Assembly: GCF_902459765.1 (NCBI RefSeq)
Contig: NZ_CABPSP010000013.1
Coordinates: forward strand, 173,914-237,913
Length of the DNA stretch: 64,000 nucleotides
Reading direction: 5' to 3'
Source: Pandoraea anapnoica
GTDB lineage: Bacteria; Pseudomonadota; Gammaproteobacteria; Burkholderiales; Burkholderiaceae
Both the position numbers and the translations under genes were made by a program. The notes below the pieces were generated by a model, which had not been told where the DNA came from, did no database searches, and saw only the letters and a program-made list of their open reading frames with translations. Each line of letters starts with the position of its first letter. Positions within the stretch are counted from its first letter, which is position 1. This document shows positions 1 to 7,537 of the stretch, one piece after another.

Positions 1-147
1 TCAAACGGTCTTGACACGTTCCTGATGGCCAGAGTTTTCCACCCCGACGTCACTGAGCACTCGCATCGCTGAACGATACGGTGCGGGCGGGGCAATCGTA
101 ACGTCACCTCATGCGTGCATCGACAGGTGCACTACCAGGAGCTTCAG

Positions 148-1482
148 ATGGCAAGCACGCAAACGTATAGCGGCCCGGAATCAAGCGGGATGGTGGCTAA
201 AGTCGACGAACGATCGCTTCGACGCATTGTGTTCGCGTCGGTGATAGGCAACGCGTTGGAGTGGTACGACTTCTTCCTTTACAGCACGGCTGCCGCGCTG
301 GTCTTTGGCGATCTGTTCTTTCCGACCGGGACCGATCCGCTACTTGGCACGCTGGCAGCTTTCGCAGGCTTCGCCATCGGATTTGCCGCGCGCCCTTTCG
401 GTGGCATTGTCTTCGGCCACATCGGCGACAAGTTCGGGCGCAAGGGCGCGCTTGTCTGGACCCTCTCGATCATGGGCGGCGCCACTTTCCTGATCGGTCT
501 ACTCCCCACGTACGCACAGGTGGGCTTCTGGTCACCGGTGTTGCTGATCGTACTGCGCATTCTGCAAGGCATCGCGGCCGGCGGTGAATGGGGCGGTGGC
601 GTGCTGATGATCAGCGAGTCCGCGCCTGCCGAGAAACGTGGTTACTACGCGTCATGGAGCCAGATCGGTGTGGGCGGTGGCTTTGTGCTCTCCGCCGCAG
701 TGTTTTACGCCGTGCAAATGTTGCCGAGGGATGCCTTCCTGAGCTGGGGCTGGCGCATTCCGTTCGTGCTTTCCATCGTTATCTTCGGCGTCGGTGTGTA
801 CATTCGGTCGCGCTTGCCGGAAAGCGCGGAATTCTCCAAGGCGGAAGCGGCCGGTAAAACCGTGCATGCGCCGTTGCTCGATGTCATTCGCAAGCACCCC
901 AGGGAAATTCTGATGGCAATGGGTTTGCGCGTGGCCGAAAACGGTGGCTCATACATTGTCGTTGCATTCGCACTGGTCTACGGCAAATTCATTGGCGTCT
1001 CCAACCAGATCATGCTCGGCGGCCTGATCGTGTCGATGCTCTCCGAGCTGTTCACGATTCCATTTTGGGGGCGTCTGTCGGACCATTGGGGACGAAAGCC
1101 GGTTTATATGATCGGCGCCATGGGCTTCGTGCTGTTGGCCTTCCCGTTCTTCTGGATGCTCGATACGCATACCCCCGCGTGGATCTGGCTGGCTTTCATG
1201 ATGGGCAACGCGGTGTGCCACGGCGCGATGATCGGCACCCAGCCCAGCCTGATGGGCGAGCTATTCAGCACCGAAGTGCGCTACTCGGGCATGGCGCTCG
1301 GCCACGAAGTCGCCTCGGTGTTTGCCGGTGGCCTGTCACCGTTGATCGCGACCGCACTGCTGGCGCATTACCACGCCTCCTGGCCCATTGCCCTGCTGAT
1401 GATGTTCCTGGGCGCTGTCACGGTCGTTTCCCTGTTGTTCACCCGGGAAACCACGCGTCGAAGCCAACGACAGGGACATTGA
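148..1482 (+). CDS. MFS transporter, metabolite:H+ symporter (MHS) type
   Basis: Inner-membrane proton-coupled importer of 444 residues, probably for an organic acid or aromatic carboxylate used by the enzymes downstream. The MHS subfamily is recognised by GNALEWYDFFLY in the first helix, by the loop-2 motif GHIGDKFGRKG, by RILQGIAAGGEWGGG in helix 4 and by a repeat of the loop motif (RLSDHWGRKP) between the two six-helix halves. An ATG at 115 is in frame, but the ATG at 148 is preceded by AGGAG at 137-141 and is preferred. The stop is followed after one base by the start of the thiolase-like gene, so it is the first gene of the operon. The substrate cannot be read from the sequence. Bases 1-147 hold no supported gene. 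Confidence 0.93.
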   Translation: MASTQTYSGPESSGMVAKVDERSLRRIVFASVIGNALEWYDFFLYSTAAALVFGDLFFPTGTDPLLGTLAAFAGFAIGFAARPFGGIVFGHIGDKFGRKGALVWTLSIMGGATFLIGLLPTYAQVGFWSPVLLIVLRILQGIAAGGEWGGGVLMISESAPAEKRGYYASWSQIGVGGGFVLSAAVFYAVQMLPRDAFLSWGWRIPFVLSIVIFGVGVYIRSRLPESAEFSKAEAAGKTVHAPLLDVIRKHPREILMAMGLRVAENGGSYIVVAFALVYGKFIGVSNQIMLGGLIVSMLSELFTIPFWGRLSDHWGRKPVYMIGAMGFVLLAFPFFWMLDTHTPAWIWLAFMMGNAVCHGAMIGTQPSLMGELFSTEVRYSGMALGHEVASVFAGGLSPLIATALLAHYHASWPIALLMMFLGAVTVVSLLFTRETTRRSQRQGH

Positions 1483-1483
1483 G

Positions 1484-2650
1484 ATGACGTACGGCGATTT
1501 TAGCGGCGCACTGATTACGGCCGGGGTCGAAGTTCCTTATCAACGGCGCGCGACGGACGGTAACACCGGCGATTTGCTCGCCGATGCCTTCTCGCGGGCT
1601 TTGGCCGAGTCGGGTTTTAGCACTAAAGATATCGACGGTCTGGGCGTCGCGTCCTTCACCCTCGCGCCCGACCATGCCGTCGACATGGCGTGGCGACTCG
1701 GGCTGAGCCCGCGCTGGTGCATGGACGACTGCCACGGCGGCGCGAGCGCTATCAACATGCTTCAGCACGCGGCGCGAGCGATCCAGTGCGGCGACGCCAA
1801 TGTCGTCGCGCTGCTCTCTGGAGACCGCTTCGAGGCGGCCGATTTCAAGCAACTGGTCGATCACTACAACCTGACCACGCGTCAATGGCTCAGACCGCTG
1901 GAAACGGGCGGGCCCAATGCCGTTTTCGCGATGCTCACGCAACGCCATGCCCGGCGGTTCGATCTGACCCCGAACGACTACGGCGCACTGTGTGTCGCGC
2001 AACGGGCATGGGCTGCGCAGAATCCCGACGCCGTATATCGGAGCCCGATGACGCTCGCTGACTATCTGGAAGCGCCGATGGTCGCCGAACCGTTGCGGCG
2101 TCTTGATTGCGTGCCGGTGGTTTGCGGCGCCAACGCCATCATCGTGGCGCGTGCCGACCTTGTTCGCCGTGCGCGTAACGTGCGCATTCGCGCAGTGCAG
2201 AGTCTTTTCAACACGGATCATCAGGCAGGAGATGGATTGACCACACCGCTCGCTGCCGTGGCCCCGACGCTCTGGAAGCGGGCCGGTGTGGCGCCGCACG
2301 ATATGGACGTCATTTCCGTCTATGACGACTACCCGGTGATGGCGCTGATCCAGCTTGTCGACCTTGGATTCGCGCCGGACGGCGACATCCGCGCCCTGCT
2401 CGCGCGCATCGCCTCACGTGAGCTGAACGTCAACACCTCGGGCGGTCAATTGTCGGCAGGGCAGGCAGGCGCCGCCGGTGGAATGCACGGACTCGTGGAG
2501 GCCGTAACGCAGTTGCGGCACCGCGCCGGTGAGCGTCAGGTCGCCGATGCGCGTCTTGCCGTCGTCAGTGGCTACGGCATGGTCGAGTATCGCTACGGCA
2601 TGTGCGGCAACGCCGTGGTGCTTGAGGGCGTCACAGGAGAAACGTCATGA
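1484..2650 (+). CDS. thiolase-fold protein, lipid-transfer/Ltp2-like, without the thiolase histidines
   Basis: A 388-residue thiolase-superfamily protein like the SCP-x/lipid-transfer thiolases that pair with DUF35 proteins. The nucleophile region reads DDCHGGASAI. The motif that carries a catalytic His in true thiolases reads SVYDDYPVMALIQL, and the usual GHP motif near the C-terminus reads GGQLSAGQAG, so both expected histidines appear absent. A YD motif at this place is known from the Ltp2 retro-aldolases of steroid side-chain breakdown, which also need a DUF35 partner. The next gene (start overlapping by 4 bp, ATGA) is such a DUF35 protein, so the two very likely form one complex. C-C bond cleavage or formation on an acyl-CoA is the likely reaction class; the substrate is unknown. 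The annotation as thiolase fold is secure, the reaction is not. Confidence 0.88.
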   Translation: MTYGDFSGALITAGVEVPYQRRATDGNTGDLLADAFSRALAESGFSTKDIDGLGVASFTLAPDHAVDMAWRLGLSPRWCMDDCHGGASAINMLQHAARAIQCGDANVVALLSGDRFEAADFKQLVDHYNLTTRQWLRPLETGGPNAVFAMLTQRHARRFDLTPNDYGALCVAQRAWAAQNPDAVYRSPMTLADYLEAPMVAEPLRRLDCVPVVCGANAIIVARADLVRRARNVRIRAVQSLFNTDHQAGDGLTTPLAAVAPTLWKRAGVAPHDMDVISVYDDYPVMALIQLVDLGFAPDGDIRALLARIASRELNVNTSGGQLSAGQAGAAGGMHGLVEAVTQLRHRAGERQVADARLAVVSGYGMVEYRYGMCGNAVVLEGVTGETS

Positions 2651-2949
2651 CGTTGTCGGTCTTTCGATGCAATGCGTGCCATCACACGCTCTTCCCCGCG
2701 CGCTATCTGTGCCCGAACTGCGGCGCTGCCGACTGGCGGGGCGCGCCGTTCACTCAGGGGACGGTGACAGAGGCCACCGTCGTTCACCAGCGGGTGGGCC
2801 AGTCAAATGCCGCTCCGCTGCATCTTGCGAGCGTCGTCAGCTCGGATGGCCCCATCGTCATCGCTCGTTCGGAAGCTGCGCTTCATGCAGGCGACATGGT
2901 CCGCCTGACCCTCGATTCCGGGGGGAGCATCGTGGCTTCCCCCATCTGA
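2647..2949 (+). CDS. DUF35 zinc-ribbon/OB-fold acyl-CoA-binding partner protein
   Basis: A 100-residue protein with an N-terminal zinc ribbon (CNAC and CPNC at about residues 8-11 and 20-23) followed by a small OB-like beta domain. DUF35 proteins are obligate partners of thiolase-fold enzymes, where they hold the CoA part of the substrate and join the two active sites. The start codon overlaps the stop of the thiolase-like gene, giving translational coupling and supporting a 1:1 complex. It is somewhat shorter than many family members (about 130 residues), but both the ribbon and the OB part are present. Confidence 0.88.
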   Translation: MTLSVFRCNACHHTLFPARYLCPNCGAADWRGAPFTQGTVTEATVVHQRVGQSNAAPLHLASVVSSDGPIVIARSEAALHAGDMVRLTLDSGGSIVASPI

Positions 2950-2967
2950 TTCCGAACCGACGAGGAA

Positions 2968-3693
2968 ATGAAGATGCAAGTCGAGGGATCCATCGCATTT
3001 GTCTCAGGTGCCAATCGTGGCGTTGGCGCGTGTTTCGTGCAGACGCTGCTGGCGCATGGCGCGCAGAAGGTCTACGCCGGGGCTCGTGACGTCGCATTAA
3101 TCCCGACGAACGACAGCCGCGTCATAGCGGTGAAACTGGACGTCACCAACGCCGAAGACATCGCACACGCTGCGGCGCTTGCCGGAGACGTCAACCTCCT
3201 CGTCAACAACGCGGGCATCAACCGGATCGTGCCGCCTTTCTCGGCCGGGCATGTCGACGCCGCGCGTGCGGAGATGGAGGTGAACTACTTCGGCACGTTG
3301 AACATGACGCTGGCCTTTACCCCGGCGCTCAAGCGCAATGGCGGCGCGCTGGTCAACGTGCTCTCGATTCTGGCGCGCGCCACATTGCCCGCAATGACTT
3401 CATTGAGCGCATCCAAGGCCGCCGCACTGCGCATGACCGAAGGCTTGCGTGCCGAACTCGCGGCGCACGGCGTGCGCGCACTCGCCGTTATGCCCGGCGC
3501 GATAGACACCGATATGTCGCGCGACGTTGGCGACATGCCCAAGCTTGCGCCCGCCGAAGTGGTGCTCGCCACACTGGCGGCGCTCGGCGATGGCACCGAC
3601 GACGTCTACGTCGGCGATATGGCCAAACAGATTGTCTCCGGGTTGGCGACAGACCGAAGCGCCGTGCTGCGGCTATTGGCTGCGAACGGTTGA
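2968..3693 (+). CDS. short-chain dehydrogenase/reductase family protein with altered active site
   Basis: A 241-residue SDR protein. The Rossmann nucleotide-binding motif is SGANRGVG (residues 13-20) and the structural motif is NNAG (80-83). Ser133 is in the place of the catalytic serine and Lys150 in that of the catalytic lysine, but residue 146, where the YxxxK tyrosine belongs, is Leu (codon TTG at 3403-3405, context SLSASK). Either the protein has lost classical oxidoreductase activity or it acts differently. There are two in-frame ATGs, at 2968 and 2974; GAGG at 2962-2965 suits the second better, which changes only two residues. It lies 18 bp after the DUF35 gene in the same operon, where an alcohol or ketone step would be expected. 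Confidence 0.9.
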   Translation: MKMQVEGSIAFVSGANRGVGACFVQTLLAHGAQKVYAGARDVALIPTNDSRVIAVKLDVTNAEDIAHAAALAGDVNLLVNNAGINRIVPPFSAGHVDAARAEMEVNYFGTLNMTLAFTPALKRNGGALVNVLSILARATLPAMTSLSASKAAALRMTEGLRAELAAHGVRALAVMPGAIDTDMSRDVGDMPKLAPAEVVLATLAALGDGTDDVYVGDMAKQIVSGLATDRSAVLRLLAANG

Positions 3694-3744
3694 CCTGTCG
3701 CCCGGATCATCCGAATCGACTTTACGCATGGAAAGGAGAGTGTC

Positions 3745-4983
3745 ATGACTGGACAAACGATCAAAATCGCCGCGGAGGACGGGAAGTCGTTTTCCGCCTA
3801 TCTGGCCACGCCGAAGCAAGGCAAGGGTCCGGGGTTGATCCTGTTGCAGGAAATCTTCGGCATCAACGGGTTCATGAAGGAGACCGCCGACCGTTTCGCG
3901 CAAGAGGGCTACGTTGTCGTAGTTCCGGATCTGTTCTGGCGCATGGCTCCGGGGACGGTACTCGGTTACGGAGAAGCCGACTTCGCACGTGCCCTTGAAC
4001 TGAATGAAGCGTTCGATTTGGGAAAAGCCGTCGAAGACGTGGGTGCGACCATCAATGCACTGCGCGCGCTGCCTGAGCAGATCGGCAAGATCGGTGCGGT
4101 CGGTTATTGTCTGGGCGGGAAACTGGCCATGCTGGCTGCTGCGGCGACGGACATCGATTGTGCTGTGAGCTATTACGGTGTCGGTCTGGAAGCCTTCCTG
4201 AGCGAAGTGCCGCAGATCCGTTGTCCGATGGCCTTCCACTTCGCCGAGAACGATGCGTTGTCGCCGCCCTCCGTGCGCGAGACGGTCATCGCCGCGCTGT
4301 CGGAAAATCCGCAAATCGAGCATTTCGTGTATGCGGGTTGTGACCACGCGTTCGCAACGCCCGAGCGCGAGCATTACAACAAACCCGCGTCGATCATGGC
4401 TTACTCACGCACGATCGCGCTGCTTCGCAAGGTGTTAGGTCCGGTGTATGACCTGAACGCTCTCTGGGAACTGCATTGCTATCACGAGTTCGATTCTCGC
4501 GACGTAGACGCGATCATGCCCACCATGATCGAAACACCTTACGTCAATCACATCCCGACGATGACCGGCGGCGTGGGGCACGACGAGCTCAAGCGCTTCT
4601 ACAAGTATCACTTCGTTCATGCGAATCCCGCCGATACGCGATTTATTCCGATATCGCGAACGATTGGCGCCGACCGTGTCGTCGATGAGTTCGTCTTCTG
4701 CGCAACACACGACCGTGAGATTGACTGGATGCTTCCGGGCATCGAGCCCACCGGTAAATACATCGAAGTTGCGATGCTCGCGGTGATCTGCTTTCGCGGC
4801 GACAAGCTGTACAACGAACACATTTACTGGGACCAGGCCACCGTACTCGTGCAGATTGGTCTGCTCGATCCCACCGGCTTGCCTGTCGTAGGCATCGAAG
4901 CGTCTCGAAAGCTCATGGATGAGCGCTTGCCGAGCAACACCTTGATGCGCAACTGGTCGTCAAGCGAAGGAAAACCGATTTAA
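3745..4983 (+). CDS. dienelactone hydrolase fused to a SnoaL-like domain
   Basis: A 412-residue two-domain protein. Residues 1-235 are a dienelactone hydrolase (alpha/beta hydrolase) with the triad Cys122 (GYCLGG), Asp170 (FAENDA) and His201 (CDHAF), and with Glu36 in QEIFG as in classical carboxymethylenebutenolidases. Residues 236-412 are an NTF2/SnoaL-like cone fold (start LNALWELHCYHEFDSRDVD; later GHDELKRFYKYHF). In other bacteria these halves are usually separate proteins; SnoaL-like domains often carry cyclase or hydrolase activity on small polar substrates. GGAGAG just upstream of ATG 3745 is a good ribosome site. The position in the operon suggests opening of a lactone-type intermediate, with the second domain acting on the same substrate or product. 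The cytoplasmic location is inferred from the absence of a signal peptide. Confidence 0.92.
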   Translation: MTGQTIKIAAEDGKSFSAYLATPKQGKGPGLILLQEIFGINGFMKETADRFAQEGYVVVVPDLFWRMAPGTVLGYGEADFARALELNEAFDLGKAVEDVGATINALRALPEQIGKIGAVGYCLGGKLAMLAAAATDIDCAVSYYGVGLEAFLSEVPQIRCPMAFHFAENDALSPPSVRETVIAALSENPQIEHFVYAGCDHAFATPEREHYNKPASIMAYSRTIALLRKVLGPVYDLNALWELHCYHEFDSRDVDAIMPTMIETPYVNHIPTMTGGVGHDELKRFYKYHFVHANPADTRFIPISRTIGADRVVDEFVFCATHDREIDWMLPGIEPTGKYIEVAMLAVICFRGDKLYNEHIYWDQATVLVQIGLLDPTGLPVVGIEASRKLMDERLPSNTLMRNWSSSEGKPI

Positions 4984-5117
4984 CGCGTCAATGCGTTTCG
5001 ATAGATGTGCCATTCGTTTGGAAGTTAATTAGTACTGCTTATATATAAATTATAAATTCGGCGCCACAGTGTGGCGACTTCTCGTCCCGAAACTCGATAA
5101 CGATACGGGTGTTCATT

Positions 5118-6242
5118 ATGAAACTCCGGTTTGGATGTCTCGCGATCTTCATGTGTGTTTCCGCGCCCGCACTGGCGCAGAACTCGCTCACCATTTACGG
5201 CATCATTTCCGACGGCATCGGCTACTTCAGTAATCAGGCCGGAAACTCGACCGTTCAATTGGTGAGCGGGGCGAATCAGAACAATCGACTGGGGTTTCGC
5301 GTGAATGAAGACCTCGGCGGCGGGTGGTCTTCCATCGCCACGCTGGAAAACGGTTTCGACATCAATCAGGGAAAGTTGGGGCAGGGTGGCCGAATGTTCG
5401 GGCGTCAGGCATTCGTGGGTCTGTCGAGCAGGACCTACGGCACGCTCACGTTTGGTCGGCAATACGATGTGCTTTGGGACTACTTAGATCGCATCGAACC
5501 TCAGGCCATGGGGCCGGGGCTGGCGACCAGCATTGGCAGCAACGACAACATCGAAGGTAATTTCCGCTACAGCAATTCTGTGAAGTACAAAAGTCCGGAA
5601 TGGAACGGTCTCGAGTTCGAGTCGATGTACGCCTTCAGTAACAAGGCCGGTGCATTTCAGCAGAACCGGGCGTTCAGTGCTGGAGTCAATTACGTTCGCG
5701 GTGGTCAACGTTATGCCCTGACCTATCTGAATATCGATCAACCCGGGACGTCAAACCCGTCTGGCGCCGTTAGCGATGACTATTCGGGCGGCGCATTTCA
5801 GTTGTTCCATACGAGCCCAGTGAACGCCAGTGTCGGCGTGAAGCGGCAGCGTGTTGTTGCTGGGGGGGCAGAGTATGCGTTCGGAAATACACGCCTCGGT
5901 GGCATCGTGTCCGATGTCAGGTATTCGTATCTGGACGGCACCAGCCTGCATATCGACAATTTCGATCTCACGGCCGTCTATAACGTCAGTCCGGCGCTTG
6001 CGCTGTCGGCCGCATACGTCTACTCGATGGGACATTACGGCGGCATCGACGCGACGTCGCACTGGAATCAGGGGCAACTGAGCGTCGACTACTTCCTTTC
6101 CAAGCGGACCGATATTTACGCCTATGTCAACTATGTGAAGGCGACGGGACCGTTGGCCACCGCAGTGCTGTTCCTCGCTTCTGCGCCGTCGAGCAACAAG
6201 GAGCAGACCGCATTCGTCGCGGGAATTCGTCACCGGTTCTGA
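5118..6242 (+). CDS. Gram-negative trimeric porin
   Basis: Outer-membrane porin of 374 residues. A clear signal peptide (MKLRFGCLAIFMCVSAPALA) is cleaved before QNSLTIYG, the usual start of Burkholderia-type porins. The chain has alternating beta segments, the loop FGRQAFVGL, and ends in GIRHRF with the terminal phenylalanine that BAM recognises. The frame opens at a GTG (5109), but the ATG at 5118 gives a canonical signal peptide. About 125 bases separate it from the hydrolase gene, including an AT-rich stretch near 5040-5060 that may hold an extra promoter. It probably provides entry of the operon's substrate through the outer membrane. Confidence 0.93.
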   Translation: MKLRFGCLAIFMCVSAPALAQNSLTIYGIISDGIGYFSNQAGNSTVQLVSGANQNNRLGFRVNEDLGGGWSSIATLENGFDINQGKLGQGGRMFGRQAFVGLSSRTYGTLTFGRQYDVLWDYLDRIEPQAMGPGLATSIGSNDNIEGNFRYSNSVKYKSPEWNGLEFESMYAFSNKAGAFQQNRAFSAGVNYVRGGQRYALTYLNIDQPGTSNPSGAVSDDYSGGAFQLFHTSPVNASVGVKRQRVVAGGAEYAFGNTRLGGIVSDVRYSYLDGTSLHIDNFDLTAVYNVSPALALSAAYVYSMGHYGGIDATSHWNQGQLSVDYFLSKRTDIYAYVNYVKATGPLATAVLFLASAPSSNKEQTAFVAGIRHRF

Positions 6243-6262
6243 CGTGGCGACGATCGCATGTA

Positions 6263-6284
6263 TCGGCCCGCTTGAGCGGGCCGA
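6263..6284 (+). terminator. perfect hairpin after porin gene
   Basis: A 10-bp perfect GC-rich inverted repeat (6263-6272 and 6275-6284) lies 20 bases after the porin stop. No run of T follows, so it may slow polymerase or protect the porin mRNA end rather than act as a full intrinsic terminator. Confidence 0.5.
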
Positions 6285-6356
6285 ACGGCTTATCGAGACT
6301 TTCTCGACGAACGAAGCGCCCAGGACACTCGGGCCATCAATTCGCGATACACGAAC

Positions 6357-7331
6357 ATGACAGACGATCTCTCCAGCACGACCGAGCAGCCGATGGCCTT
6401 CGAGATAAAGGTCGGGAAGGTGTCGATTACCGTCGTTGTCGAGTCTTGCGCGCCACTGCTAGCGCTAGGCGAGATTTTCCCGGCAGCAACCGAAGAGATG
6501 CTTGCCGACATCCGCACCGGGGACACCGACGCGTGGTTCGAAAAATCGACGGACAAGCTCGTGGTGGCGATTCAGGGGTTCGTCGTGCGGAGCGAAGGGA
6601 AAACCATCGTCGTCGACACCTGCGTTGGCGATTGTAAATCGCGCGTGCGCGAAGCTTTCGACCACGCCACGCAGGGCTGGTTGAAGCGGCTAGCCGACAG
6701 TGGAACGCCGCCGGAGCACGTCGACTTCGTCGTTTCCACCCATTTTCACGTTGATCACGTGGGAGGTCATACGCGTGGGGTCGAGGGACGCTGGCAACCG
6801 AGCTTTCCCAATGCGCGATATCTTTTCGTCGAAGCCGAGCTCGACTTCTGGCAGGGCGAGGGTGGCCTCCCGGGCATCGCGCGAACCGGAAACTATATGG
6901 ACGACAGTATCACGCCGATACTCGACGCGGGCCTCGCGGACATTGTGGCGGGCGATCACCGGATTACCACCGAAGTCCGACTGACGCCCACGCCGGGGCA
7001 CTCACCCGGTCACGTTTGCGTCGTCATCGAAAGCGAGGGCGAACGTGCCATCCTGAGTGGCGATATGTTTCACTCGCCGCTGCAATGCCGCTACCCGGAG
7101 TTGAGTACGCGTTTTTGTGATGATCCCGCGAAATCAGCAGCGACTCGCATGCGTTTCTTTGAAGAAAACTTTAATCAATCCACGTTAGTGATTCCCGCAC
7201 ATTTCCCTTTCCCAACCGCCGGGCATCTGTGTTGTGATGGCCGTGGCAAGCGCTTTAGGTTTTTGGATCCGGGCGCACTGGCCAAAATTTGGAGTAGCAG
7301 GTTTTGCAGCAGACCTGATATCGACTCGTGA
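6357..7331 (+). CDS. metallo-beta-lactamase-fold hydrolase
   Basis: A 324-residue MBL-fold enzyme. The metal motif HxHxDH is present as THFHVDHVGG (His129, His131, Asp133, His134); later ligands are in TPGHSPGH and SGDMFHSPLQ. The family includes lactonases, thioesterases and sulfatases; this one resembles the soluble lactonase-like group, and lactone hydrolysis would fit a cluster that has a dienelactone hydrolase. There is no signal peptide, so it is cytoplasmic. The start at 6357 has no strong ribosome site; an in-frame ATG at 6393 is an alternative that still keeps the whole fold. It follows the porin by 114 bases, with a hairpin between, and may have its own promoter. The following 206 bases to 7537 hold nothing I can identify. 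Confidence 0.9.
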   Translation: MTDDLSSTTEQPMAFEIKVGKVSITVVVESCAPLLALGEIFPAATEEMLADIRTGDTDAWFEKSTDKLVVAIQGFVVRSEGKTIVVDTCVGDCKSRVREAFDHATQGWLKRLADSGTPPEHVDFVVSTHFHVDHVGGHTRGVEGRWQPSFPNARYLFVEAELDFWQGEGGLPGIARTGNYMDDSITPILDAGLADIVAGDHRITTEVRLTPTPGHSPGHVCVVIESEGERAILSGDMFHSPLQCRYPELSTRFCDDPAKSAATRMRFFEENFNQSTLVIPAHFPFPTAGHLCCDGRGKRFRFLDPGALAKIWSSRFCSRPDIDS

Positions 7332-7537
7332 TGTGTTGCTTCACACGCATTCGGACCGATACTGCCAACGCGTTGAACGAGGTATGGATTCCTGCCTGAA
7401 TAAAGGACCTTCCGGCCCACGCTGAGGCATGCATCCGGCGTGCGACAGCACTATTGCAGCTACGCCAGACCACGTACTTATATGTGCAGAGCCCCCATGA
7501 TGACCGTGCCGAGCGCCGGCGCGTTACGAAACGCTGT

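Noticed and set aside
1-147. TTGACA at 11-16 as a promoter and a short minus-strand frame of about 35 codons
   Set aside because: No -10 box at a suitable distance, and the short frame has no recognisable product; the region may belong to a gene outside the window.
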